Source of the DNA: Nanosynbacter sp.
GTDB taxonomy: Bacteria; Patescibacteriota; Saccharimonadia; Saccharimonadales; Saccharimonadaceae
Reading direction: 5' to 3'
Length of the DNA stretch: 16,907 bases
Assembly (NCBI GenBank): GCA_029975625.1
Contig: JARKOR010000236.1
Location: forward strand, 1 to 16,907
Shown here piece after piece: positions 1-6,538 of this stretch (the first letter of the stretch is position 1; every line of letters begins with the position of its first letter). The notes beneath the pieces are model-generated. The model did not search any database and was not told the origin of the DNA. It saw nothing but the letters and a program-made list of their open reading frames with translations. Position numbers and translations under genes: made by a program.

Positions 1-2
1 AA

Positions 3-107
3 TCCAGGGTCTCCAAGAGGACAGGGTATGATGCAGAGAACATAAGAGGAAACGAGATAGACGACTTCCTGCCCAATGGAGTGGCTGCCCAGGAGGACCG
101 AGAGTAG
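3..107 (+). CDS. C-terminal tail of a gene entering from the left edge (partial)
   Basis: A frame open from the first complete codon of the window reads 34 codons to a TAG stop. The tail is hydrophilic and acidic (it contains GYDAENIRGNEIDDFLP) and its codon use is plausible for coding DNA. I do not recognise a family. The start lies outside the window, so neither length nor function can be judged. A chance open frame of this length is also possible. Confidence 0.3.
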   Translation, partial: SRVSKRTGYDAENIRGNEIDDFLPNGVAAQEDRE

Positions 108-543
108 TAGCACATTGGCGTAGATGGCCGATGACGTGTAAATTTTTTTAAAAAGGGAAGCGATGAAACCGAAGTATAACCTGGCTAGTCAGGAATTGAT
201 AGGTCTTCTAATGCCAGTTCGTTAAGGTTGAATGATCCATTCAGCGCCTTCAAATCAATGCTGGTGGATAAATCATGATGTTGTATAACTGCATAACGTC
301 TCTAACCCTCTTCTATCTTTGCATTTCTCTGTTTAAAAAAAATCTGTAATCCATTTAGGCCACTTCTCTCAGCCAGATGTGCTAGAACCTGCCCATAGAC
401 ACTTCCGGCCGGCACTAGGAGGGCACGGGAAGGCGGCGGGAATATCGGCCATGCCTTGACTCGGCCAGGATGAATTTGAAGGATAATAACATATTTAATG
501 CATTAGTTCCATAAATGCATATCAAATCAGGGGGCTTATAAAA
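108..543. other. Gene-poor stretch of 436 bases
   Basis: No convincing gene is visible. A 20-codon frame at 163-225 starts MKPKYNLASQEL and stops early. A second frame then runs on to about 289 (it contains SLRLNDPFSAFKSMLVDK), so a frameshifted gene remnant is possible but unproven. AT-rich tracts occur near 141-152 and 333-342. Near the right end, 498-504 and 514-520 form a 7-bp inverted repeat (ATGCATT/AATGCAT) shortly before the next gene. This could be an operator or chance. Confidence 0.4.
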
Positions 544-1047
544 ATGAAAAAATATAATTATATATTAATTTTAATATTTATACTTATATTTTCAGGACTT
601 GTGGCAGGAGATACAACTCGCTCATGCACAGCTCAATATTTTGTTTCAATAAAACCCAGTGATGGCACAGAAGGTATTACATATCCTTCATTTACAGGTC
701 AAGGAACAACGACCATCTTTGCTCCAAATACTGCAAGAAAAAAAGCGAGAGCAAATTTAAATGAATGTGCGTGTTCTTGGAGAGATCAAGATGAAGAAGA
801 GAGATACTGCTCCGAGATAAATCAAATCTACAACTATCCTTTCCCTGAAGGATTGCTCACGCAGATTACAAATGACCTTTGTGGACGTTACCCCGGACAT
901 CGCAACTTTATAATTGACTTGAATGCCGTTTTCCAAGGAGATAAAGGATGTCTGGGATTTTACCCTCCTGACCCAAGGTTTCCAGGCTTAAATAATATGT
1001 GGAACGCACGTTTGGCTACCAACTATGAAATAACATGTCCTATTTAG
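544..1047 (+). CDS. Small secreted cysteine-rich protein, function unknown
   Basis: The 167-residue product begins with a classic signal peptide: two lysines, a hydrophobic core of about 14 residues rich in Ile/Leu, then a likely cleavage after VAG near residue 22. The mature part has seven cysteines (about residues 28, 75, 77, 89, 113, 136, 165), which suits a disulfide-bonded extracellular protein. An Ala/Arg/Lys-rich helix (about 62-72) runs into a CAC motif. The start ATG follows a GGGGG-containing stretch and an AT-rich leader. Its base composition is much more AT-rich than the element genes to the right, which suggests a separate origin. It is followed at once by the end of a decayed IS element. 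I do not recognise the family. Confidence 0.7.
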   Translation: MKKYNYILILIFILIFSGLVAGDTTRSCTAQYFVSIKPSDGTEGITYPSFTGQGTTTIFAPNTARKKARANLNECACSWRDQDEEERYCSEINQIYNYPFPEGLLTQITNDLCGRYPGHRNFIIDLNAVFQGDKGCLGFYPPDPRFPGLNNMWNARLATNYEITCPI

Positions 1048-1064
1048 CAGGACTATTTAAAATT

Positions 1065-1089
1065 TGGACTGCACCCCAGATAGTAGACA
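1065..1089. repeat. Terminal inverted repeat of an IS3-family element (right end)
   Basis: The sequence starts TGGACTGCACCCC and ends AGTAGACA, the usual pattern of IS3-family ends (TG at the tip and a GGACA/AGACA-like inner end). It lies just beyond the stop codon of the transposase fragment, where the right end should be. No matching left end is visible in the window. Confidence 0.6.
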
Positions 1090-1090
1090 G

Positions 1091-1180
1091 TTAGTTGAGC
1101 AACGTATTTAGGGCAAACTCCATTTCGAACTGCTCTGGAGACTTATAACCAAGGGCTGAACGCCACCTCGTCCAGATGTA
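1091..1180 (-). pseudogene. C-terminal fragment of IS3-family transposase (OrfB)
   Basis: On the minus strand this reads TRWRSALGYKSPEQFE and then about ten more residues to a TAA stop. ALGYKSPEQF is the signature found near the C-terminus of IS3-family DDE transposases, in the integrase-core region after the last catalytic Glu. Only about 30 codons remain. A stop codon lies in frame roughly 10 codons further upstream, and no other transposase motif is visible beyond it. The element is therefore a dead remnant whose left part was lost, probably by deletion or replacement during later insertions. The adjoining terminal repeat supports the call. Confidence 0.75.
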
Positions 1181-1426
1181 CTCCCTCAAACCTTGGTTTC
1201 AAGGTAGCGTCGGAAGTGTGACGATATGTCTTACTGGTTCAGCTTCCTATTTTTATGGTCCAATCAAGTTTAAGCTTCAACTCTATCTCCTGGAGAATTG
1301 GTCGCAAACCTGTATCCTAAATGGGATTGGGCAACAAAAACGAGTAGCGCCGAGGGTGGGATATTCGCTCATATTTACAGGTAATCTTTATATACCTTCA
1401 GTGCCATTTCACTATCTGGTGAGCAC
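1181..1426. other. Non-coding stretch ahead of the integrase operon
   Basis: The 246 bases between the transposase remnant and the next gene hold no convincing coding sequence. A plus-strand frame across 1176-1433 is open but has no family resemblance and atypical composition. The right end carries the promoter of the following gene. If the mobile element has a left boundary near here it would lie in this stretch, but no tRNA fragment or direct repeat marks it. Confidence 0.45.
1387..1422 (+). promoter_or_regulatory. Archaeal promoter and ribosome binding site for the DNA-binding protein/integrase pair
   Basis: A TATA box (TTTATATA, 1387-1394) lies about 35 bases before the GTG start at 1427, which would place transcription start close to 1417-1420. 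GGTGA (1418-1422), part of the archaeal Shine-Dalgarno consensus, sits four bases before that GTG. The transcript would have a very short leader. Confidence 0.6.
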
Positions 1427-1936
1427 GTGGTAAAACCGGATAGATCGCGATATATTTGGCTCTATTGTAAGTCCAAAGCTCAAAAGGACGAGTGGCAGGC
1501 ACTGGCAGGAAAGGTGAACACTCCTCTATCGGCCTGGTGTGCTTCGATTATCGAGGAGCGGATAGCCGAGGATGAGGACCACCGCCCACGGCATAAGATA
1601 GTAAAGGAGCTGGAATCCCTGAAGGCAGATAACAAGGCTTTGCGCGACGATCTCAGGCAAAAAGAGGTAGTTTTGCAGAGGTATGAGGCCGAACTGCGGC
1701 GCTATCGTGCTGAACCATTCCAGACAGAGGCATTCAAGGGAGTGCGCACATTCTCAAAGGAGCTTGTTGATATCCTGAAGGCCCGGTCTCATGTGGGAAG
1801 CTATGAGATCCTGGAGCTATTGGGGATCAGGCCCGATGAGCCCCAGGCGATCAAGGCCATCTCGAAACAACTGGAAGAGCTGGAGAAGTTCGACCTGGTC
1901 AAAGCAGATGGCAAGGGTTGGCAATGGATCGCATGA
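1427..1936 (+). CDS. DNA-binding protein: ribbon-helix-helix, coiled coil, winged helix
   Basis: The 169-residue protein has three visible parts. Residues about 7-46 (it includes KDEWQALAGKVNTPLSAW) look like a ribbon-helix-helix DNA-binding domain. Residues about 57-97 are a charged heptad-type coiled coil, probably for dimerisation. Residues about 108-169 look like a winged helix ending in a wing-like KADGKGWQWI. I infer a sequence-specific regulator or integration accessory protein. The GTG start is supported by a GGTGA site and a TATA box at the right distance. The stop overlaps the downstream integrase, so the two are translationally coupled. That suggests an excisionase-like or integrase-control role, which is inference from position only. 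Confidence 0.75.
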   Translation: MVKPDRSRYIWLYCKSKAQKDEWQALAGKVNTPLSAWCASIIEERIAEDEDHRPRHKIVKELESLKADNKALRDDLRQKEVVLQRYEAELRRYRAEPFQTEAFKGVRTFSKELVDILKARSHVGSYEILELLGIRPDEPQAIKAISKQLEELEKFDLVKADGKGWQWIA

Positions 1937-2823
1937 TAGATGCCTTCCTGCAGGATATGGAGCTGTCGGGCAAATCAAAGACAACTGCATTGCACTATGG
2001 CTATTGCCTGAAGAACTATGCTACCTACCTGAGCGGCAGAGATCCATTGCACGCGGATAAGGAAACCCTGCGGGGATTTATCGCCTACCTGAAGTCCCAG
2101 GAGAAGACCACCAAGACGATTGAGAATTACTTTTCGGTGATCTCCAGCTTTTACGAGTACCTGGTGTTCGAGGGGAAGGCGGCGGCGAATCCCGTTATCG
2201 CAGTCAGAAAGCGATACCTCCGGCGCTACAAAGATAATGATGATGGGCAGGCCCGGAAGCTCATCAGTGTGGAAGATATGGCTAACCTGATCAATTCCAC
2301 CCTCAACGTGAGAGACAAGGCGGTAATAACGCTCCTGGCAAAGACCGGCATCAGGAGAAATGAGCTTGTCACGCTGGATGTCTCTGATGTGGACTTGATC
2401 GAGAATGCGATCAGATTGAAGCCCACGGCGAAGCGGACCAACCGGACGGTATTCTTTGATGATGAGTGCGCTTATCTCCTCCGGCGGTGGTTGAAGGTCC
2501 GGGAAGGTAGCGCCAACCCTGCCCTGTTCCTGAATATGGAAGGGGAGAGGCTTAACAGGAGTGGAGTCTACAACCTGGTGGTTGAGGCCGCGAGGCGTGC
2601 AGGCCTGCACAACCCCGAGTCTAAGAGGCTGGAGGACCACTTCTCACCCCACGCGTGCAGACATTGGTACTGCACCCATCTCTTCCGGGCGGGGATGAGG
2701 AGAGAATATATCAAGGAGCTGAGGGGCGATAGCAGGAAAGAGGCTTTTGATCTGTATAACCACATCGACCTCAAGGAGCTGAAAGAGGCTTATCTGGCGT
2801 GCATTCCGCAATTGGGGGTTTGA
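1924..2823 (+). CDS. Tyrosine recombinase / integrase
   Basis: A 299-residue site-specific recombinase that should integrate and excise the element. The N-terminal part (about residues 5-90) is a SAM-like core-binding domain. The catalytic domain follows. Counted from this start, visible catalytic residues are Arg in TGIRRNEL (144/145), a probable Lys near 170, His243 and Arg246 of the HACRHW box, and Tyr278 in DLYNHID. The usual LGH motif reads LRGDS, so Asp269 replaces the second His, a variant also seen in archaeal integrases. The ATG at 1924 was chosen over TTG 1918. ATG 1933, which overlaps the upstream stop as ATGA, is a fair alternative. A T-run follows the gene. No attachment site is visible nearby. 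Confidence 0.92.
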   Translation: MDRMIDAFLQDMELSGKSKTTALHYGYCLKNYATYLSGRDPLHADKETLRGFIAYLKSQEKTTKTIENYFSVISSFYEYLVFEGKAAANPVIAVRKRYLRRYKDNDDGQARKLISVEDMANLINSTLNVRDKAVITLLAKTGIRRNELVTLDVSDVDLIENAIRLKPTAKRTNRTVFFDDECAYLLRRWLKVREGSANPALFLNMEGERLNRSGVYNLVVEAARRAGLHNPESKRLEDHFSPHACRHWYCTHLFRAGMRREYIKELRGDSRKEAFDLYNHIDLKELKEAYLACIPQLGV

Positions 2824-2844
2824 ACTTTTATTCAGTCGTTTCCA

Positions 2845-2851
2845 TTTTTTT
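2845..2851 (+). terminator. T-run terminator after the integrase
   Basis: Seven T's lie about 22 bases after the integrase stop, followed by further T-rich sequence. Archaeal polymerase terminates on such runs without needing a hairpin. The next genes then start from their own promoter. Confidence 0.45.
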
Positions 2852-2951
2852 GTGTTTCGTACCTAAAGTCCCATGAGAAGTATATAATCACAAAATGTAT
2901 ATTTGTATTTTGCTTTGCCAAATTTAATATTGTCTTAATGACACAAGAGGT

Positions 2952-2993
2952 AAATATTAGGTATAACAACTACTTGACGCACCAAGAGGAAGG
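2952..2993 (+). promoter_or_regulatory. Probable promoter and ribosome binding site of the STAS/PIN cassette
   Basis: AT-rich TATA-like sequence (AAATATTAGGTATAAC, from 2952) lies about 40 bases before the first cassette gene. GAGGAAGG (2986-2993) serves as its ribosome binding site, nine bases before ATG 3003. A stronger-looking TATATAAT at 2881-2888 is a second candidate, which would give a longer leader. Confidence 0.4.
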
Positions 2994-3002
2994 TTCACGT
3001 TC

Positions 3003-3506
3003 ATGATTCTTGAGATTAATACCGCGGATCAGGCAAAATCGTTGGCCGAAACCTGGATGAAGAACCATGGGTACGCTCCCACTGAGATTTCGCCCTGCCC
3101 AACGGACCTTAGTTTCATGCTTCAAGGCATGGCTATAAATGGAATGCCATTCTTGGTCATTCAGCCAAAGGATCTAGAAAGTGCAATCGTTGTAATAGCT
3201 AATGTACGGGTTACTGAATCGAGTTTTGCCTCACTCAATTCTATGACGAAAGAAGCACGCGATGAATTCCTTTGGAACTTGAAGAAGGATCTTATGTTTG
3301 CTCCACCAACCTTTTCTTTTGATCCATCGTACGAGACAACCGGTATCCCAAAAGGCATTCAGTTCTCCAAAGAAGTTTATTATGATGAGCTTACAGAAGG
3401 CAGACTAGCCGAGGCAGTTGATTTTGCGGTCCGGTCCGCGCTTTGGGTGGTCTGGACATTTAGAAGAGAATTCGGCGCTCCGGCAGAGGTGAAGTTCGTT
3501 GAGTGA
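3003..3506 (+). CDS. DUF2299-like protein, first gene of the STAS/PIN cassette
   Basis: A 167-residue soluble alpha/beta protein. The C-terminal half (KEVYYDELTEGRLAEAVDFA, then a hydrophobic helix WVVWTFRREFG) resembles archaeal DUF2299 proteins, whose fold recalls YbjN/type III secretion chaperones. The family call is from memory and moderate. The central KKDLMFAPPTFSFDP segment fits the same pattern. No catalytic motif is visible. The next gene begins inside its last codons, using a ribosome binding site in its 3' end, so expression is coupled. If the fold is right, a chaperone or adaptor role toward the next two products is possible. That is inference. Confidence 0.7.
   Translation: MILEINTADQAKSLAETWMKNHGYAPTEISPCPTDLSFMLQGMAINGMPFLVIQPKDLESAIVVIANVRVTESSFASLNSMTKEARDEFLWNLKKDLMFAPPTFSFDPSYETTGIPKGIQFSKEVYYDELTEGRLAEAVDFAVRSALWVVWTFRREFGAPAEVKFVE
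3486..3492 (+). promoter_or_regulatory. Ribosome binding site that fixes a TTG start
   Basis: GAGGTGA, a near-perfect archaeal Shine-Dalgarno, lies six bases before TTG 3499, inside the end of the upstream gene. It supports this rare start and an eight-base overlap of the two genes. Confidence 0.7.
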
Positions 3507-4113
3507 GACGCAAGCGGTACAAGTGTGTGCGCTTAGTAGTATACGAACCGATGCAAAAATTCCTGGACTCCCTCAATGGCCATGCTTTCCAGGACCGGAA
3601 TTGGACTTAGAGGATACAGAAGATAGCAATACGGCTAATTGGAATGATGAATTATTTTCATCCGCAGTCGGTGTAGTAGAGTCGACACCGGAACAAACGC
3701 TTCTCTGGGGAACAACGTTTGCAGAATTCATAGAGACAGCATGGCCAAAAAGTAGAAAACCTATGACAGCATGTATGTATCGGGGAGCTATTGCAGACAT
3801 GGGAATAGATATCATTATCGAAGTCTATAATGTGGTTAAGAGCGAGTTCTGCATTGGCTTTAGAGACGGTAATAGAATTTTTGAGGAAATAAGAGATACA
3901 ATCTCTCAAGGGAACCATGCGGTAGTATCATTTAAAAACATCAGGAGCCTTAGCGCAGCTTTCTTGGAGTCGGCGATAGGACAATTGTACAAAAGCGAGA
4001 TTCCCGAAGCAAAATTAGAGAAATGCATAACATGGGAAGATGTCTCACCGACGAGGAAACTCCTTATTGAAAGAGCAATAGCCGAAGCGAAGAAATCTAA
4101 AGTCGCGTCTTGA
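3499..4113 (+). CDS. Protein with C-terminal STAS-like (DUF4325-like) domain
   Basis: The 204-residue product has a C-terminal region (about 125-197) matching the pattern of the STAS-like DUF4325 domain: a strand with a polar turn (VVSFKNIRSLSAAFLESAIG), an amphipathic helix, then a strand and a helix (LLIERAIAEAKK). Such domains are usually non-enzymatic protein-binding modules, like anti-anti-sigma factors. Residues about 1-50 look disordered and acidic. Residues 50-125 have helical and strand segments I cannot assign. The TTG start is set by a strong GAGGTGA site. It sits between a DUF2299-like gene and a PIN nuclease gene, seven bases apart from the latter. An antitoxin or regulatory partner role for the PIN protein is inferred from position. 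Confidence 0.75.
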   Translation: MSETQAVQVCALSSIRTDAKIPGLPQWPCFPGPELDLEDTEDSNTANWNDELFSSAVGVVESTPEQTLLWGTTFAEFIETAWPKSRKPMTACMYRGAIADMGIDIIIEVYNVVKSEFCIGFRDGNRIFEEIRDTISQGNHAVVSFKNIRSLSAAFLESAIGQLYKSEIPEAKLEKCITWEDVSPTRKLLIERAIAEAKKSKVAS

Positions 4114-4120
4114 ATACAAT

Positions 4121-4651
4121 ATGATTCAACATATAAAAGAACATGAATTTCAAGGAGAAGATCACCTCTTACTAGATGCCAACGTATGGCTGTATACTTA
4201 TGGGCCAGCCGATTTCAGATCGGGAGATAAAGATCATATATACAACGATGCCATGACTGAAATGATAAAAAACAAATGTAAATTATATATGATACTCCCA
4301 ATTATCTCAGAATATATATACAGGTATCTAGATAAACAACTACGGCTAAAAGGAATCTCTAAAGACGATTTGAAAGCTTTTAGAAAAACGGATGCCTATA
4401 AAGATATTACACGTTTAATAGAAGCGGATGTGAAAGAGATTTTAGAGCTTGTGAAATGTTGCGGCCCGGAGTTCGAAAATAGCAGGGCAAGTGCGCTTCT
4501 TGATGGATTCCTTCGATGTACCTTAGATTTTAATGATGTTATTATTGAAGATTTCTGTATGTCAAATCCAAAAGTAACCTTAGTGACAAACGACGGAGAC
4601 TTTAAACACAGTACTATTCCGATAATTACTGCCAATGAGAGTATGTTTTAA
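4121..4651 (+). CDS. PIN-domain ribonuclease
   Basis: A 176-residue protein with the acidic residues expected of a PIN nuclease: Asp19 in LLLDANVWL, Glu64 in ISEYIYRYL, Asp139 in LDFNDVIIED, and Asp158/Asp160 in LVTNDGDF. PIN domains cut RNA using divalent metal, often as VapC-type toxins. This one is longer than typical VapC (about 130 residues), with extra helices near 70-130. It starts seven bases after the STAS-like gene in the same operon. There is no usual AbrB- or RHH-type VapB antitoxin beside it, so the STAS-like and DUF2299-like proteins are the candidate controllers. Composition is AT-richer than the element core. A T-run follows the stop. Confidence 0.88.
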   Translation: MIQHIKEHEFQGEDHLLLDANVWLYTYGPADFRSGDKDHIYNDAMTEMIKNKCKLYMILPIISEYIYRYLDKQLRLKGISKDDLKAFRKTDAYKDITRLIEADVKEILELVKCCGPEFENSRASALLDGFLRCTLDFNDVIIEDFCMSNPKVTLVTNDGDFKHSTIPIITANESMF

Positions 4652-4654
4652 CTA

Positions 4655-4668
4655 TTTTTATAATTTAT
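4655..4668 (+). terminator. AT-rich terminator after the PIN gene
   Basis: TTTTTATAATTT begins four bases after the stop, and a further T/C-rich tract follows at about 4677-4686. This fits archaeal T-run termination. The facing minus-strand gene ends about 115 bases further right, so the region separates convergent transcripts. Confidence 0.4.
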
Positions 4669-4778
4669 CGCATCGTTCTTTTCTTGCTATCCCTCCAGAT
4701 ATAATTTCATGATAAAAATGTCATAGAACTAAGGCAGAAAAGAGAGGAAGGGGGGTTGGCAGCGATACCACTGGGGAT

Positions 4779-5693
4779 CTAATCCTCATCTTTTCTTATG
4801 CCCACACATTCATCCGTTTTTGTAAACTGTTGATAGGATTCATCCGGCGTGGTGTCGCGCACATAATCGCCTACGGTAGATATCGTCCTAGCGCTAAAAT
4901 TCTTCCCTCGTTTACGCAAGGCAGGCAAAATAACATCTTTGAATTCTTTGTGAGAATATTCTCTGTGAGGGTGGGATGATTCTTCTCTTATTTCCTCTAA
5001 TTTTCTCTGGTGTCCGGTCAACTTGTGCAAGAAAGCTACCTCCTCATCAGTGGGCTCATAACTAGTTTTGATGATGGAACACGCATCCGCTACCCCCGGC
5101 AAGTAGCTCTTCATATCGATGTTAAAATATCTAATTATCCTTCTTCCCACGAAATTCCATTCTTCACCATCCGGTGGAGCTTCGTGAACATCGCATTCGC
5201 TGCCCTTGCTATCTTTGATTATGGGAGATGGATAGGCAGGGTCTAATCTCTTAACGAGTTTTTCTGTAATATCCATTGCATGCATGGCCGGCCGCATGAG
5301 ATTTATCTTGTTTTGATATGAGAGAGGAACCTCATCCAATAGGCAAGATATCGTTTCAAGCTCATTGAGTTTCTTCGTGAGGATTTTTGACATTCTGAAA
5401 TAAAAATCACATTTTTCTTTAGAGCTTAGTTCCTTTCCATTGCTCGGATTGGTCAAATCCCGGTTAATCTTTTCGAACATTTCCCGCTGATGTTTTGTTA
5501 ATTTGGAGATGTTGTCCGGATTATGAATAGGTTTCTTCGGTATCTCTTTCTCCAGCTTCTTTTTTCTACGTAAGATGTAAGGACAAACTTTGATTACCTC
5601 ATATGTTTCTGGATCATCTCGCAAGCGCTTTAGGTGTCTTTCATTTGTTATTTCCCAATAAGTATCCTGTTTCTTGTTCCTTATCAAATCCAT
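4779..5693 (-). CDS. Lone protein of unknown function (about 304 residues)
   Basis: A hydrophilic, mostly alpha-helical protein with no signal peptide or membrane segment. I do not recognise it. Helical segments include KLTKHQREMFEKINRDL and a later KLTGHQRKLEEIREES, which share the pattern KLT.HQR...E.I. This hints at an internal duplication with the two copies roughly 150 residues apart. The C-terminus is charged, with several Asp/Glu/Lys. An open frame extends ten codons further upstream, but a TATA box (TATATATA) lies inside that extension. It is about 20-25 bases before the ATG at 5693, so I chose the inner start and a leaderless transcript. The gene stands alone on its strand between the PIN cassette and the replication genes. 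Confidence 0.7.
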   Translation of the reverse strand: MDLIRNKKQDTYWEITNERHLKRLRDDPETYEVIKVCPYILRRKKKLEKEIPKKPIHNPDNISKLTKHQREMFEKINRDLTNPSNGKELSSKEKCDFYFRMSKILTKKLNELETISCLLDEVPLSYQNKINLMRPAMHAMDITEKLVKRLDPAYPSPIIKDSKGSECDVHEAPPDGEEWNFVGRRIIRYFNIDMKSYLPGVADACSIIKTSYEPTDEEVAFLHKLTGHQRKLEEIREESSHPHREYSHKEFKDVILPALRKRGKNFSARTISTVGDYVRDTTPDESYQQFTKTDECVGIRKDED

Positions 5694-5710
5694 GATATAC
5701 AGTAGAATTT

Positions 5711-5722
5711 TGTATATATACA
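5711..5722. promoter_or_regulatory. Palindromic TATA box between divergent genes
   Basis: TGTATATATACA is a perfect 12-bp palindrome. It is at promoter distance from the minus-strand gene starting at 5693. It could also serve the plus-strand regulator at 5781, although a second TATA-like TGTATAGTA lies near 5738. The adjacent ribbon-helix-helix gene makes an operator function possible. Confidence 0.45.
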
Positions 5723-5780
5723 TGTTTCGTTCTTTTTTGTATAGTAAGAGTTCATTGCCCCATTGAATAGTGTAGTAATC

Positions 5781-5960
5781 ATGTCGTATACCATTAGAAA
5801 ATGTCGGCGTCGGCTCTGCGACAGTCTAGCCCTTCGGGTTTCGATGGCACAGAGAGCCTTCCTGGAACAGACGGCAATTGAAAATGACATATCACTTGGT
5901 GAAGCCGCACGGGCATGCATAGATCTGGCAATGAGCAAGGCCGGAGCAGAAGGATGCTAA
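5781..5960 (+). CDS. Small ribbon-helix-helix regulator
   Basis: A 59-residue basic protein. LALRVSMAQRAFLEQTAIEN followed by DISLGEAARACIDLAM gives one beta strand and two helices, the layout of CopG/Arc-type ribbon-helix-helix DNA-binding proteins. These act as dimers. An upstream TTG (5763) would add six residues, but ATG 5781 leaves a complete domain. It is divergent to the gene at 4779-5693 and leads the plus-strand replication block, which fits a copy-number or promoter-control role. That role is inference. A minus-strand open frame across the same bases lacks family resemblance. Confidence 0.7.
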   Translation: MSYTIRKCRRRLCDSLALRVSMAQRAFLEQTAIENDISLGEAARACIDLAMSKAGAEGC

Positions 5961-5975
5961 AGAAAAGCGATTGCC

Positions 5976-5994
5976 CTGGTGTGACCAGCACCAG
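5976..5994 (+). other. Short hairpin in the gap before the next gene
   Basis: CTGGTG and CACCAG form a 6-bp stem around a seven-base loop. An alternative fold CTGGT/ACCAG with a three-base loop uses the same bases. No T-run follows, so this is not a typical terminator. It could affect translation or processing of the polycistron, or be chance. Confidence 0.3.
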
Positions 5995-6032
5995 AGCGGG
6001 CGGCTCTCCAACAGCGAACCAGGGAGTTTACC

Positions 6033-6281
6033 ATGCCAATATATTCTGTAAACCCTTATAAATCTATCCTTGAGGCTCCGCGTCGCCTTGCCGATTGTGA
6101 AGAGGCCCGCGATCTACTCTTACGGGTATTCGTCAGAGACGACTTCTGCATAGCCATTTTCCGCTTTGGAGCTGTCGCACTGCCCGAGGAGATGGAACCG
6201 AAGCTTCGCGAATTGGTAGGGAAAGAGGTCTGCTGCCTGCGATTGGACGGGAAATATTATATCCGCGAGGTGGGGCCTTGA
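6033..6281 (+). CDS. Small protein of unknown function with LRLDG motif
   Basis: An 82-residue protein, mostly alpha/beta. The C-terminal part reads VALPEEMEPKLRELVGKEV and then CCLRLDGKYYIREV, which looks like a small beta-barrel or hairpin module. A similar ending (FVLRLDGEHYVRGD) occurs in the minus-strand gene at 15549-15740, so the two may be related element proteins. GGGAG about ten bases before the ATG is the ribosome binding site. Its 3' end contains a GAGGTGG site serving the following reading frame. I cannot assign a function. Confidence 0.65.
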   Translation: MPIYSVNPYKSILEAPRRLADCEEARDLLLRVFVRDDFCIAIFRFGAVALPEEMEPKLRELVGKEVCCLRLDGKYYIREVGP

Positions 6282-6538
6282 TTGTGGCTCATAATCCATC
6301 CGGCCCAGGAGCCGGAGAGCCTCCAAGAAAGGCGACAGGTGGAGAGCATCGACGTGCTCCGCGATCAGATGAGGCCCACGGTCTCGCGTGGCTGCCCTGG
6401 AGATCAAACGGATGCGATCACGGCATCAAGGGTCACCGAATCGCTGTGGACGGCTCCATCATCGAAGTTCCAGACATCAAAACAAGACCCCACAGGAAGC
6501 CCAAAGCGGTCTCCGCCCGGCAATGGGGGCGGGTCTGA
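6278..6538 (+). CDS. Uncertain small protein between two replication-block genes
   Basis: GAGGTGG (6267-6273) in the end of the previous gene indicates a translation start here. Candidate starts are TTG 6278 and GTG 6284 in this frame, or TTG 6282 in another. This frame gives an 86-residue basic protein, plausible mainly in its second half (HRIAVDGSIIEVPDIKT). It stops directly before the primase ATG. The +1 frame looks more coding-like over about 6300-6400 (it contains ESIDVLRDQMRPT). A frameshifted gene, or a choice of the wrong frame, is therefore possible. No family is recognised. Confidence 0.4.
   Translation: MIVAHNPSGPGAGEPPRKATGGEHRRAPRSDEAHGLAWLPWRSNGCDHGIKGHRIAVDGSIIEVPDIKTRPHRKPKAVSARQWGRV

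Noticed and set aside
1176-1433. Open plus-strand frame of 85 codons
   Set aside because: It begins inside the IS remnant, has no family resemblance or ribosome binding site, and overlaps the promoter of the next gene.
1975-2640. Long minus-strand frame opposite the integrase
   Set aside because: It is a shadow of the integrase, whose catalytic residues are clear. The mirror frame has low-complexity, non-protein-like content.
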